Of a DNA stretch of 64,000 bases, positions 35,596 to 44,370 are shown in pieces. A program made the position numbers and the translations under genes. Position 1 is the stretch's first letter, and each line of letters starts with the position of its first letter. The DNA is from Lysobacter_I brunescens (lineage in GTDB: Bacteria; Pseudomonadota; Gammaproteobacteria; Xanthomonadales; Xanthomonadaceae), in NCBI RefSeq assembly GCF_042677005.1, contig NZ_JBHTIF010000001.1, forward strand, positions 1,302,001-1,366,000. Direction: 5' to 3'. The notes below the pieces were generated by a model. That model saw only the letters and a program-made list of their open reading frames with translations. It did no database searches and was not told the DNA's origin.

Positions 35596-36345
35596 TCAGG
35601 AATCCCGCGCCACCTGGAATCCCGCGAACGACTGACGCACCGGCATCACTTCGATGCGGTTGACGTTGAGGTGCGGGGGCAGGTTGGCGATCCAGAACAT
35701 CGTCTCGGCGATGTCTTCGGGGCGGATCGGGTCGGCGCCCTTGTACAGGGTGTCCGAGGCGCCCTGGTCGCCGCTGGTGCGGACGAGGGTGAACTCGGTT
35801 TCGGCCATGCCCGGTTCGATGCTGGTCACGCGCACGCCGGTGCCGTGCAGGTCGCTGCGCAGGCCGAGCGAGAACTGCGAGACGAAGGCCTTGGTGCCGC
35901 CGTACACATTCCCGCCGGTGTAGGGATAGGTGGCGGCGACCGAGGAGATGTTGAGGATCGCGCCGCGCCGCGCGATCAGGGTCGGCAGCAGGGCGTGGGT
36001 GAGCGTGGCCAGCGCGGTGACGTTGGTGTCGATCATCTGCTTCCACTGCGCGAGGTCGGCGCGCTGCGACGGCGCGGTGCCGAGCGCGAGGCCGGCGTTG
36101 TTCGCCAGCACGTCGATATCGCGGAAGTCGGCAGGAAGTGCGTCGAGCGCGGCGCGCATCGCGGCCTCGTCGCGGATGTCGAAGGCGGTGGTGTGGATGC
36201 GCTCGCGACCGAGCGCGTCGGCCAGCGCGTCGAGGCGTTCGGCGCGGCGGCCGGTGGCGATGATGCGCCAGCCGGCGCCGTGGAAGCGTTCGACGGCGGC
36301 ACGGCCGAACCCGGAGGTGGCGCCGGTGATGAGGATGGTCTTCAT
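35596..36345 (-). CDS. ydfG: SDR oxidoreductase, YdfG-like 3-hydroxy acid dehydrogenase
   Basis: A 249-residue classical SDR with all key motifs: TGATSGFG (7-14), NNAG, catalytic Ser in NISSVAATYPYTGGNVYGGTK and YGGTK with Tyr and Lys in place. VTSIEPGMAETEF and the C-terminal HLNVNRIEVMPVRQSFAGF match YdfG, an NADP-dependent serine/3-hydroxypropionate dehydrogenase that reduces malonic semialdehyde. The contrast with the two degenerate SDRs of the efflux operon is useful. Confidence 0.88.
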   Translation of the reverse strand: MKTILITGATSGFGRAAVERFHGAGWRIIATGRRAERLDALADALGRERIHTTAFDIRDEAAMRAALDALPADFRDIDVLANNAGLALGTAPSQRADLAQWKQMIDTNVTALATLTHALLPTLIARRGAILNISSVAATYPYTGGNVYGGTKAFVSQFSLGLRSDLHGTGVRVTSIEPGMAETEFTLVRTSGDQGASDTLYKGADPIRPEDIAETMFWIANLPPHLNVNRIEVMPVRQSFAGFQVARDS

Positions 36346-36394
36346 CCGCCGATTGTAGCGGGCATGGTGTGGCGGGCAGGCGGTGGAAGCCCGA

Positions 36395-36724
36395 TCAGTG
36401 AAGGGTATGTCGACGCCGGCTGCGGTGGGTCTTGCCGCGCGTGGCCTCGCGGGTCTCGCGGTGGCGCGCCAGCATCGCTTCCGCGAGGCGGATGTCGTGG
36501 GCGGAGACGCCGCTGGCGCGGGCCAGGGCGAGGCGGGCCTCGATGCGGCGTTCGTCGGGCTGGGGCAGGAGCAGTTCGCGGATGGCGTCGCGCATCGCGG
36601 CTTCGCCGCCGCGTCGCTGCTCGCGGCGCCTGCGCTGCTGCAGACGCGCCAGCAGGGCGTCGAAGACGGGCTTGAAGACTGGCCTGAACAGGGAGGGTCG
36701 GAGCAGGGCGGCTTCGAGCGTCAT
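36395..36724 (-). CDS. Small basic hypothetical protein
   Basis: A 109-residue cytosolic protein, strongly Arg-rich: an N-terminal MTLEAALLRPSLFRPVFKPVF helix, then LQQRRRREQRRGGEA, a helical IRELLLPQPDERRIEARLALARASG and a basic C-terminus THRSRRRHTLH. GGAG precedes ATG 36724. No family recognised; it might bind nucleic acid, but this is speculation. Confidence 0.5.
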   Translation of the reverse strand: MTLEAALLRPSLFRPVFKPVFDALLARLQQRRRREQRRGGEAAMRDAIRELLLPQPDERRIEARLALARASGVSAHDIRLAEAMLARHRETREATRGKTHRSRRRHTLH

Positions 36725-36762
36725 GGCGTTCTCTCCTCTTGGGACGAGAGTATGCCGCCGGG

Positions 36763-36791
36763 GCGTCTCACGGATCGCGACCGTGAGACGC
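36763..36791 (-). terminator. Hairpin after the SPOR-protein gene
   Basis: Perfect 11-base arms GCGTCTCACGG (36763-36773) and CCGTGAGACGC (36781-36791) with a 7-base loop lie 35 bases past the SPOR gene stop. An A-rich tract flanks the upstream side on the minus strand. Likely terminator of the argS-SPOR transcript. Confidence 0.55.
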
Positions 36792-36825
36792 AAAGCCCTT
36801 TTATTTCAGTGGCTTGGGATCGATC

Positions 36826-37605
36826 TTACTTGGCCTTGACCGCCATCGCCGGCAGGCCGCCGCCGGCGAGTTTCTTCTTGGCTTCGGCCAGTTCGGTGGC
36901 GCTGCCGTAAGGGCCCATGCGCACCCGATAGACCGTCTGGCCCTGGATCTGGGCGGACTCGACGCGTGCGCTCAGGCCAAGGAAGGCGATCTTCGCCTTC
37001 AGGGCTTCGGCGTCGCCGGAGGCCTGGAACGCGCCGGCCTGCAGCAGGTAGCGGGTGTCGTCGCGTGTCGCCGAGGCGGTCTGGTCCGCCTTGTCGTCCT
37101 GCTTCGGCGGCGTTTTGGTCTCGGCGATGGGGGCTGCATCGATCGCGGGCGGTGGCGTCTTCGCGTCGTCGGCCGGCGTCTTCGTCTCCGCCGGGTCCGC
37201 AGCGTCTGCGGCCTGCTGCCGTGCCGCTTCCTCGGCGCGTGCACGGGCCGCGACCTCGGTGTCGCTCAGCGCGGTCTCCTCGCCCGAGAGCAGGGTGTAG
37301 AAGTCGTACTCCTGCTCCTGCGTCTTGTCCGGTGCCGCGTCGGTGGCCGTGCCTTCCTCGCCACCATCCTGCGCGATCGGCGTCTTGTCGCTGGTCGCGT
37401 CGATCGCCGGCGGCTGGGCCTCGGCGTTGGGCTTGGGCCGGAAGAAATCGTTCGCGCTCCTGCCGTCGAGGAACTTCGGCAGGAACAGGAACAGGGCGAT
37501 GCCCAGGCCCAGGCCGACCAGCATCCAGATGCCACCCGGGATGGCGGTGCTGTCGCCGCCGGAATTGCGGCGGGCCTGCGACTTGGTGTTGCGCTTGCCG
37601 GCCAT
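36826..37605 (-). CDS. SPOR-domain (FtsN-like) cell division protein
   Basis: A 259-residue bitopic protein: basic cytosolic tail (MAGKRNTKSQARRN), one TM helix (about 24-44, GGIWMLVGLGLGIALFLFLP), a long Ala/Pro/Asp/Thr-rich periplasmic linker, and a C-terminal SPOR domain (DTRYLLQAGAFQASGDAEALKAKIAFLG...VYRVRMGPYG). SPOR domains bind denuded septal glycans. This is the layout of FtsN, and its place directly after argS is conserved in xanthomonads. The stop of argS and the ATG of this gene abut. Confidence 0.88.
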   Translation of the reverse strand: MAGKRNTKSQARRNSGGDSTAIPGGIWMLVGLGLGIALFLFLPKFLDGRSANDFFRPKPNAEAQPPAIDATSDKTPIAQDGGEEGTATDAAPDKTQEQEYDFYTLLSGEETALSDTEVAARARAEEAARQQAADAADPAETKTPADDAKTPPPAIDAAPIAETKTPPKQDDKADQTASATRDDTRYLLQAGAFQASGDAEALKAKIAFLGLSARVESAQIQGQTVYRVRMGPYGSATELAEAKKKLAGGGLPAMAVKAK

Positions 37606-39327
37606 TTACGCGGCCTCCGCGCCGTCGGTGTCGGCGAAGAACATTTCTTCCGGCGCGGACACGCCGAGCAGTTCAAGGCCGTTGGCGAGCACGCGTTGCA
37701 CTGCGAAGCCCAGCGCGAGGCGGGCGTTGCGGGTGTCGGCGTCGTCGACGAGGAAGATGTTGGCGTTGTAGTAGCGCTGGAAGGCCTGCGCCAGTTCGAC
37801 CAGATAGGTGGCGATCTGGTGCGGTTCCAGGTCGACGCCGGCCTGCTCGACGATTTCCGGCCAGCGCGACAGGTCGATCAGCACGTCGCGCACGATCGGG
37901 TCGGCGATGTCGATCGGCTGCGACAGCCCGGCGTCCAGGTCGAAGGACAGGCCGCGCTCGGCCATCTTGCGCACGACGCCGAAGGTGCGCGCATGCGAGA
38001 GCTGCACGTAGTACACCGGGTTGTCGAGCGACTGCGAGCGGGCGAGGTCGATGTCGAACACCAGCTGCGAATCGGGCTTGCGCGCGATCAGGAACCAGCG
38101 CACGGCATCGGCGCCGGTTTCGTCGATCAGGTCGCGCAGGGTGACGTAGCTGCCGGCGCGCTTGGAGATCTTCACTTCCTCGCCGCCGCGCATCACCGTG
38201 ACCATCTGGTGCAGCACGTATTCCGGCCAGTCCTGCGGGATGCCGCAGTCCAGCGCCTGCAGGCCCGCCTTCACGCGCGCCAGCGAGCCGTGGTGGTCGG
38301 CGCCGAGTTCGGTGATCGCGCGCTCGTAGCCGCGCTGCCACTTCGTCAGGTGGTAGGCCACGTCCGGCACGAAGTAGGTGTAGGTGCCGTCGGACTTGCG
38401 CATCACGCGGTCCTTGTCGTCGCCGAAGTCGGTCGACTTCAGCCACAGCGCACCGCCTTCCTCGTAGGTGTGGCCGTGGGCGATCAGCTCGCGCACGGCT
38501 TCCTCGACCTTGCCGTCGCGGTACAGCGAGGATTCGAGGTAGTAGACGTCGAAGGACACGCGGAAGGCTTCGAGGTCGAGGTTCTGCTCGCGGCGCAGGT
38601 AGGCGACGGCGAAGCGGCGGATCTCGTCGGTGTTCTCCGGATCGCGCGCGCCGGTGATGACCTGGCCGTCGACTTCGATCGAAGCGCCGTCGAGATAGGC
38701 CTTCGCCACGTCGGCGATGTAGTGGCCCTGGTAGAAATCCTCCGACCAGCCTTCGCTGCCGGGACCGAGGCCACGCGCGCGCGCCTGGGTGGATTTCGTG
38801 AGGTTCTCGATCTGCACGCCGGCGTCGTTGTAGTAGAACTCGCGCTTGACTGCCCAGCCGTTGGCGTCGAGCACGCGCGCGATGCAGTCGCCGATCGCCG
38901 CCGCGCGGCCGTGGCCGACGTGCAGCGGGCCGGTCGGATTCGCCGAGACGTATTCGACGCCGGCGACGCGGCCGCCGCCGCTGGCGTTGCGCCCGTAGCG
39001 TGCGCCCTCGGCGTGCACGGCGCGCAGCTGGCGCTGCCAGGCGTTCTGCGAGAGACGGAAATTCAGGAAGCCGGGGCCGGCGATCTCGACCGCGCCGATG
39101 CCGTCGTTCTGCGGCAGCGCGTCGATCAGCGCCTGCGCGATCGCGCGCGGATTGCTCTTCGCCGGTCGTGCGAGGGTCATCGCGGCGTTGGTCGCGAAGT
39201 CGCCGTGGCTGCGGTCCTTCGGTCGCTCGACGACGAAGTCCGGCGTGGCGAGGTCGGCGGGCAGGATGCCCTGGGCGCGGAGGTTGGCGATGCCCTGCTC
39301 GATGAGGGCGCGGAGCTGTGATTTCAC
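37606..39327 (-). CDS. argS: Arginyl-tRNA synthetase
   Basis: A 573-residue class I synthetase. The HIGH motif appears as HVGH in ANPTGPLHVGHGRAAAIGD and the KMSKS loop as KISKRAG. The N-terminal additional domain and C-terminal DALR anticodon-binding domain (ending LELLGVSAPEEMFFADTDG) are present. I chose GTG 39327, giving VKSQLRALIEQGIANLR, since family members start here; ATG codons 14 and 18 codons upstream are alternatives and neither has a strong ribosome site. Confidence 0.96.
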   Translation of the reverse strand: MKSQLRALIEQGIANLRAQGILPADLATPDFVVERPKDRSHGDFATNAAMTLARPAKSNPRAIAQALIDALPQNDGIGAVEIAGPGFLNFRLSQNAWQRQLRAVHAEGARYGRNASGGGRVAGVEYVSANPTGPLHVGHGRAAAIGDCIARVLDANGWAVKREFYYNDAGVQIENLTKSTQARARGLGPGSEGWSEDFYQGHYIADVAKAYLDGASIEVDGQVITGARDPENTDEIRRFAVAYLRREQNLDLEAFRVSFDVYYLESSLYRDGKVEEAVRELIAHGHTYEEGGALWLKSTDFGDDKDRVMRKSDGTYTYFVPDVAYHLTKWQRGYERAITELGADHHGSLARVKAGLQALDCGIPQDWPEYVLHQMVTVMRGGEEVKISKRAGSYVTLRDLIDETGADAVRWFLIARKPDSQLVFDIDLARSQSLDNPVYYVQLSHARTFGVVRKMAERGLSFDLDAGLSQPIDIADPIVRDVLIDLSRWPEIVEQAGVDLEPHQIATYLVELAQAFQRYYNANIFLVDDADTRNARLALGFAVQRVLANGLELLGVSAPEEMFFADTDGAEAA

Positions 39328-39421
39328 GGGGATTTTTCGCGTGCGGGCTGGTGTGCGGCGGTCGGTCATTGTAGCCGACAACCCCGCCGGCTCCGGGACT
39401 GTGCGCGCTGCCCCCGCGGCC

Positions 39422-40096
39422 TCACACCCATCCCCTTGCGGCGAGCGACACCGGGCTGCCGTCGCCGATGACGAAGTGGTCGAGCAGGCGGATGTCGACC
39501 AGGGCCAGGGATTGCTTGAGGCGGGCGGTGATGGCGCGGTCGGCGGCGCTGGGATCGCCGTTGCCGCTGGGGTGGTTGTGGCCGACGATCAGGGCCGCGG
39601 CGTTGTGGGCGAGGGCGCGGCGTACGACCTCGCGCGGGTGGACCTCGGCGCCGTCCACGGTGCCGCGGAACATTTCCTCGAAGGCGATGGCGCGGTGGCG
39701 GGTATCGAGGAACAGCACGGCGAAGACCTCGTGCGGCAGGCCACGCAGCCGCTGCGCGAAATAGCGGCCGGCGCTGTCCGGGTCGCGCAGGGCATCGCCG
39801 CGTTCCAGGGCGATGGCGAGGTGGCGGTTGCCAAGTTCCAGCGCGCCGAGCAGGGCGCAGGCGCGGGCCGGGCCGACCATCGGCAGCCGGAGCAGTCGGC
39901 TCGGCGGCAGTTCCAGCAGGGCGCGCAGCGAACCCTGCGCGCTCAGCAGGCGTCGGGCGCAGGCGACGACGTCCTCGCCGCGCCGGCCGGAGCCGAGGAA
40001 CAGCGCCAGCAGTTCGGCGTCGGAGAGCACGGCGGGGCCGTGCTTGAGGAGTTTCTCGCGGGGGCGTTCGTCGTCGGGCCAGTCTCGGATCTGCAT
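39422..40096 (-). CDS. radC: RadC-family JAB/MPN metalloprotein
   Basis: A 224-residue protein with an N-terminal helix-hairpin-helix-like region (PREKLLKHGPAVLSDAELLALFLGSG) and a C-terminal JAB domain bearing GHNHPSGNGDPSAADRAIT, the zinc ligands of the HxHPSG...D signature. The old link to DNA repair is doubtful; biochemical role is unsettled. It is divergent from coaBC, the order conserved in gammaproteobacteria. Confidence 0.95.
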   Translation of the reverse strand: MQIRDWPDDERPREKLLKHGPAVLSDAELLALFLGSGRRGEDVVACARRLLSAQGSLRALLELPPSRLLRLPMVGPARACALLGALELGNRHLAIALERGDALRDPDSAGRYFAQRLRGLPHEVFAVLFLDTRHRAIAFEEMFRGTVDGAEVHPREVVRRALAHNAAALIVGHNHPSGNGDPSAADRAITARLKQSLALVDIRLLDHFVIGDGSPVSLAARGWV

Positions 40097-40221
40097 GGCG
40101 GCGTTCGGGTCGGGGGTGGGATGGGACGCCCATTGCAGCGCTTCGACGAGGGCCCGGCTGTCGGGGTTTGCGTCGTCATCGGGTAAGCTGTCCGCCGGTC
40201 CGTTTCGTAGGAAAACCCCGC

Positions 40222-41433
40222 ATGGCGCACTCCCTGGCCGGTCGACGCATCCTGCTCTGCGTCTGCGGCGGCATCGCTGCCTACAAGTCGGTGGAGCTGG
40301 TGCGCCGGCTGCGCGAAGCCGGTGCCGAAGTGCAGGTCGCGATGACCGAGAACGCCCAGCGGTTCATCGGCGCGGCCAGCCTGCAGGCGGTGTCCGGCGT
40401 GCCGGTGCGCGGCTCGCTCTGGGACGAGGCCGCCGAGGCGGCGATGGGCCATATCGAGCTGGCGCGCTGGGCCGACGCGGTGCTGGTGGCGCCGGCCACG
40501 GCCGACGTGCTGGCCCGGCTGGCCCATGGCATGGCCGACGATCTGGTGACGACCCTGTGCCTGGCCACGACCGCGCCGCTGTTCGTGGCGCCGGCGATGA
40601 ACAACCGCATGTGGCTGCATCCGGCCACGCTGGCGAACCTGGCCACGCTGCGCGCCCGTGGCGTGTCGGTGATCGGCCCCGAGAGCGGTTCGCAGGCCTG
40701 CGGCGAGATCGGCCCCGGCCGGCTCAGCGAGCCGCCGGCGATCGTCGAGGTGCTGGCCGCCTCGCTCTCGTCCGGGCCTGACCTGGCCGGCTGCCGCATC
40801 CTGATCAGCGCTGGGCCGACCTACGAAGACTTGGACCCGGTGCGCTTCATCGGCAACCGCAGCAGCGGCAAGATGGGTTTCGCCATCGCTGCATCGGCCG
40901 CGCGACGCGGTGCGCAGGTGGTGCTGGTCGCCGGCCCGGTCAGCATGCCGACCCCGCCCGGCGTGCGCCGCATCAACGTGCGCTCGGCGGCGGAAATGCA
41001 CGACGCGGTGCTGGGCTCGCTGCCGGCGGACGTGTACATCGGTGCCGCCGCCGTCGCTGACTACACCGCCCGCGAGATCCAGTCGCAGAAGATCAAGAAA
41101 TCCGACCAGCCCGACGGTGGCGACACGCTGACGATCGAGCTGGTGCGCACCCGCGACGTGCTGGCCGAGGTCGCGGCCCATGCCCAGCGTCCGCGCGTGG
41201 TCGTGGGCTTCGCCGCCGAGACCCACGATGTCGAGCACTACGCCCGCGACAAGCTGGTGCGCAAGCAGCTGGACATGATCGCCGCCAACCAGGTGGGCTG
41301 CGCCGGCAGCGGGTTCGAGAGCGACGACAACGCCCTGACCGTGATCGATGCCGAGCGCGTGCATTCTCTGGGTTCGGCGCCGAAGACGGTGCTGGCCGAC
41401 GCCCTGCTGGACCTGATCCGCGCACGGCTCTGA
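40222..41433 (+). CDS. coaBC: Bifunctional phosphopantothenoylcysteine decarboxylase/synthetase
   Basis: A 403-residue two-domain enzyme of coenzyme A synthesis. The N-terminal CoaC flavoprotein domain has GGIAAYKSVELVRRL, the active-site His in MGHIELARWADA and the PAMNNRMW clamp. The C-terminal CoaB domain has SAGPTYEDLDPVRFIGNRSSGKMG and IKK with the conserved lysine. Start ATG 40222 follows AGGAAA. It heads coaBC-dut-phosphomannomutase, the same order as in Pseudomonas. Confidence 0.96.
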   Translation: MAHSLAGRRILLCVCGGIAAYKSVELVRRLREAGAEVQVAMTENAQRFIGAASLQAVSGVPVRGSLWDEAAEAAMGHIELARWADAVLVAPATADVLARLAHGMADDLVTTLCLATTAPLFVAPAMNNRMWLHPATLANLATLRARGVSVIGPESGSQACGEIGPGRLSEPPAIVEVLAASLSSGPDLAGCRILISAGPTYEDLDPVRFIGNRSSGKMGFAIAASAARRGAQVVLVAGPVSMPTPPGVRRINVRSAAEMHDAVLGSLPADVYIGAAAVADYTAREIQSQKIKKSDQPDGGDTLTIELVRTRDVLAEVAAHAQRPRVVVGFAAETHDVEHYARDKLVRKQLDMIAANQVGCAGSGFESDDNALTVIDAERVHSLGSAPKTVLADALLDLIRARL

Positions 41434-41458
41434 GCCCGCGCCCCGTCTGGACGATTCG

Positions 41459-41917
41459 ATGCACCACACCCTGCAGGTCAAGCTCCTCGATCCCCGCTTC
41501 GGCGACGAATGGCCGCTGCCGGCCTACGCGACCGAGGCCAGCGCCGGCCTGGACCTGCGCGCCGCGCTCGATGCGCCGCTGACACTGGCCTCGGGCGACG
41601 CCGCGCTGGTGCCGTCGGGCCTGTCGATCCACATCGCCGACCCCGGGCTGTGCGCGGTGATCCTGCCGCGCTCGGGCCTGGGCCACAAACACGGCATCGT
41701 GCTGGGCAACGGCACGGGGCTGATCGATGCCGATTACCAGGGGCCGCTGCTGATCAGCACCTGGAACCGCGGGCGGGAGGCCTTCACCATCGCGCCGGGC
41801 GACCGGATTGCGCAGCTGGTCATCCTTCCGATCGTTCGCGCGACCTTCGAGGTCGTGGATACTTTCGCCGACAGCGCCCGGGGGGCGGGCGGCTTCGGCC
41901 ATACGGGCGTTCGCTGA
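41459..41917 (+). CDS. dut: Deoxyuridine triphosphatase
   Basis: A 152-residue trimeric dUTPase with all five motifs: ASAGLDLRA, PRSGLGHKHG, GNGTGLIDADYQGPL (catalytic Asp), RGREAFTIAPGDRIAQLV and RGAGGFGHTG. It hydrolyses dUTP to dUMP, keeping uracil out of DNA. It follows coaBC by 25 bases in the same operon. Confidence 0.97.
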   Translation: MHHTLQVKLLDPRFGDEWPLPAYATEASAGLDLRAALDAPLTLASGDAALVPSGLSIHIADPGLCAVILPRSGLGHKHGIVLGNGTGLIDADYQGPLLISTWNRGREAFTIAPGDRIAQLVILPIVRATFEVVDTFADSARGAGGFGHTGVR

Positions 41918-41987
41918 GCGACGCCGGGGCAGGCGCGCCGGTCCCGCAGGGGCAGGCGCTGGATACTCCAGATTCGGGACCCAATCG

Positions 41988-44294
41988 ATGAAAGACCGCA
42001 CACGCCAGCAGATCCTCCAGATTCGTCCGGCCCTGCTGCCGATCGCCGCGCTCTGCCTGGTGCTGGCCGTGGTAATGGGCTGGAGCGGCGTGGCGCAGTT
42101 CATGCACGACCAGCGCCGCGAGGCCCTGGAACTCACCCGCGACAACGGCATGCAGCTGGTCCACCAGGCCATGCTGCGCCAGCAGAAACAGCTGTCCGAG
42201 GCGATGGAGCGGCCGACCGTGCAGGCGGCGCTGGCGACGGGCGACCTGGCCGGCGCCGCGAAGGCGATCCGCACCGGCTGGCCGAACGTGTCGATGGTGC
42301 AGGTGTACGGTACCGACCTCGAAGCGGCCTACGCCGAGGCCACGAAGATCGGCTTCGGGCGCCTGGCGGTGCTGGAGTCCGCCCTGGCCGAGAACCGCGT
42401 GCGCAGCTGGGTGGTCAGCAGCAAGGGCAAGCCCCATCTGGCGCTGTCCGCGCCGGTGAAGCAGGGCGACCGGGTGATCGGCGTGGCCTTCGCGCAGCTG
42501 CCGCTGTCCGAGCTGACGACCGGGCTGGACACCCTCGGCCTCGACGACGACAGCTACCTCGGCCTGCGCCAGAACAGCGCGACCGTCTGGGAGCGCGGCA
42601 ACATGGAATACACCGGCGGCGCGGAGCGCATGGCGCGCGACGTGTCCGATTCCGGCCTGCGCGTGGTCGCCGCGACCTCGGCCCCGCCCGGGGCGATGGC
42701 CGGCCTGGGGGGCATCCCGGCGATGGTGGCCGCCGTGCTGCTGGTGCTGCTCGCCTACGTCGCGTTCCGCCTGAGCCGCCTGCAGCCGAGCAGCGCCGGT
42801 CCTGTCGACGATGCGCCCACCCTCATGGAATCCGTGGCCAGCGAGGCAGCGGCGACGCCAGGCGCGGCGGTGCCGCCGCCGATCGACGTGCGCGAGACGC
42901 CGAAGTCGCCGCAGGTGCTGATCGAACGCAGCATCTTCCGCGCCTACGACATCCGCGGCGTGGTCGGGAAGACGCTGGATGCCGGCGTCGCCGAACTGAT
43001 CGGCCACGCCATCGGCTCGCTGATGCGCGAACAGGACCTCGGCGACATCGTGGTCGGTCGCGACGGCCGACTCTCTGGCCCGACGATGGTCGAAGGCCTG
43101 GTCGCGGGCCTGCGCAAGGCCGGCGTGAACGTCATCGACATCGGCATGGTGCCCACGCCGGTGGTCTACTTCGGTGCCTTCCACCTGCGCACCGGCTGCT
43201 GCGTCTCGGTCACCGGCAGCCACAACCCGCCGGACTACAACGGCTTCAAGATCGTCGTCGGCGGCGAGACGCTGTCCGGCGACGCCATCACCGACCTGCA
43301 CGCGCGCATCGCCGAGAACCGCCTGCACCAGCCGCATACGCAGGGCACCTACAGCGAGCGCGACATCAGCGCCGACTACGTGCAGCGCATCGCCTCCGAC
43401 GTGCAGCTGGGCCGCCGCCTCAAGGTCGTCGTGGATGCCGGCAATGGCGTGGCCGGCGAGATCGGCCCGCGCGTGCTGGAGGCCATCGGCGCCGATGTCG
43501 AGGAGCTGTACTGCGAGATCGACGGCACCTTCCCGAACCATCATCCGGATCCGAGCGAGCCGCACAACCTCCAGGATCTGATCAACATGGTGCAGCGCCT
43601 CGATGCCGACCTCGGCATCGCGTTCGATGGCGACGGTGATCGCCTGGGCGTGGTCACCCGCGACGGCGAGAACATCTTCGCCGACCGCCTGCTGATGCTG
43701 TTCGCCGCCGACGTGCTGGAGCGCAACCCGGGCGCGATGATCGTCTACGACGTGAAGTGCACCGGCCGACTCGCGCCGCACATCCTGCGCCACGGCGGCA
43801 GCCCGCTGATGTGGAAGACCGGGCATTCGCTGATCAAGGCGAAGATGCGCGAGACCGGCGCGGAGCTGGCCGGCGAGATGAGCGGTCACTTCTTCTTCGC
43901 CGAACGCTGGTACGGCTTCGACGACGGCATCTACTCGGCGGCGCGCCTGCTGGAGATCCTCGCCGCCTCGCCGGAATTCCCGGACGAAGTGCTGCACGCC
44001 CTGCCCAAGGGTGTTTCGACGCCGGAGCTGAAGATCGAGATGGGCGACATCGATCCGCACGCCTTCGTCGATCGCTTCCGCGAGCACGCCCAGTTCGAGG
44101 GTGGGCGCCCGTCGACCATCGACGGCCTGCGCGTGGACTGGCCGGACGGCTGGGGCCTGGTGCGCGCCTCGAACACAACCCCCATTCTGGTCCTGCGTTT
44201 CGAAGCCGACGACCAGGAGGCGCTGCTGCGCATCCAGGGCGCGTTCCGCACGCGCCTGCTCCAGCTCAAGCCGGACATGGTGCTGCCGTTCTGA
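41988..44294 (+). CDS. algC: Membrane-anchored phosphomannomutase/phosphoglucomutase (AlgC-like)
   Basis: A 768-residue protein in two parts. Residues 1-265 are a sensor-like module: TM helix about 15-37, a periplasmic region of about 200 residues, and a second TM helix about 240-262. After a Pro/Ala linker, residues 310-768 form a complete alpha-D-phosphohexomutase: phospho-Ser411 in VTGSHNPPDYN, metal loop FDGDGDRLGV, sugar loop GEMSGHFFF, phosphate loop RASNTTP. It interconverts mannose or glucose 6- and 1-phosphates for LPS and exopolysaccharide. AlgC in Pseudomonas occupies the same operon position and can carry a similar N-terminal extension. XanA is the xanthomonad functional counterpart. 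Confidence 0.9.
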   Translation: MKDRTRQQILQIRPALLPIAALCLVLAVVMGWSGVAQFMHDQRREALELTRDNGMQLVHQAMLRQQKQLSEAMERPTVQAALATGDLAGAAKAIRTGWPNVSMVQVYGTDLEAAYAEATKIGFGRLAVLESALAENRVRSWVVSSKGKPHLALSAPVKQGDRVIGVAFAQLPLSELTTGLDTLGLDDDSYLGLRQNSATVWERGNMEYTGGAERMARDVSDSGLRVVAATSAPPGAMAGLGGIPAMVAAVLLVLLAYVAFRLSRLQPSSAGPVDDAPTLMESVASEAAATPGAAVPPPIDVRETPKSPQVLIERSIFRAYDIRGVVGKTLDAGVAELIGHAIGSLMREQDLGDIVVGRDGRLSGPTMVEGLVAGLRKAGVNVIDIGMVPTPVVYFGAFHLRTGCCVSVTGSHNPPDYNGFKIVVGGETLSGDAITDLHARIAENRLHQPHTQGTYSERDISADYVQRIASDVQLGRRLKVVVDAGNGVAGEIGPRVLEAIGADVEELYCEIDGTFPNHHPDPSEPHNLQDLINMVQRLDADLGIAFDGDGDRLGVVTRDGENIFADRLLMLFAADVLERNPGAMIVYDVKCTGRLAPHILRHGGSPLMWKTGHSLIKAKMRETGAELAGEMSGHFFFAERWYGFDDGIYSAARLLEILAASPEFPDEVLHALPKGVSTPELKIEMGDIDPHAFVDRFREHAQFEGGRPSTIDGLRVDWPDGWGLVRASNTTPILVLRFEADDQEALLRIQGAFRTRLLQLKPDMVLPF

Positions 44295-44306
44295 GCCAGA
44301 CAAGCA

Positions 44307-44355
44307 ACGGGGTCAGGTTTACTTCGGTTTCCGCCCGAAGTGAACCTGACCCCGT
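44307..44355. repeat. Palindromic repeat after the phosphomannomutase gene (family E)
   Basis: Arms of 21 bases at 44307-44327 and 44335-44355 match with one mismatch (ACGGGGTCAGGTT... versus its complement) around a 7-base loop. It lies 12 bases beyond the stop codon, is followed by CGTTCGTTTTTAGG, and may serve as a terminator for both convergent genes. GGGGTCAGGTTCACTT-type palindromes are dispersed in many gammaproteobacterial genomes (recalled). Confidence 0.8.
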
Positions 44356-44370
44356 CGTTCGTTTTTAGGC

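Noticed and set aside
41820..44303. Long minus-strand frame opposite the phosphomannomutase gene
   Set aside because: Mirror of the coding strand's codon bias; no domain or ribosome site.
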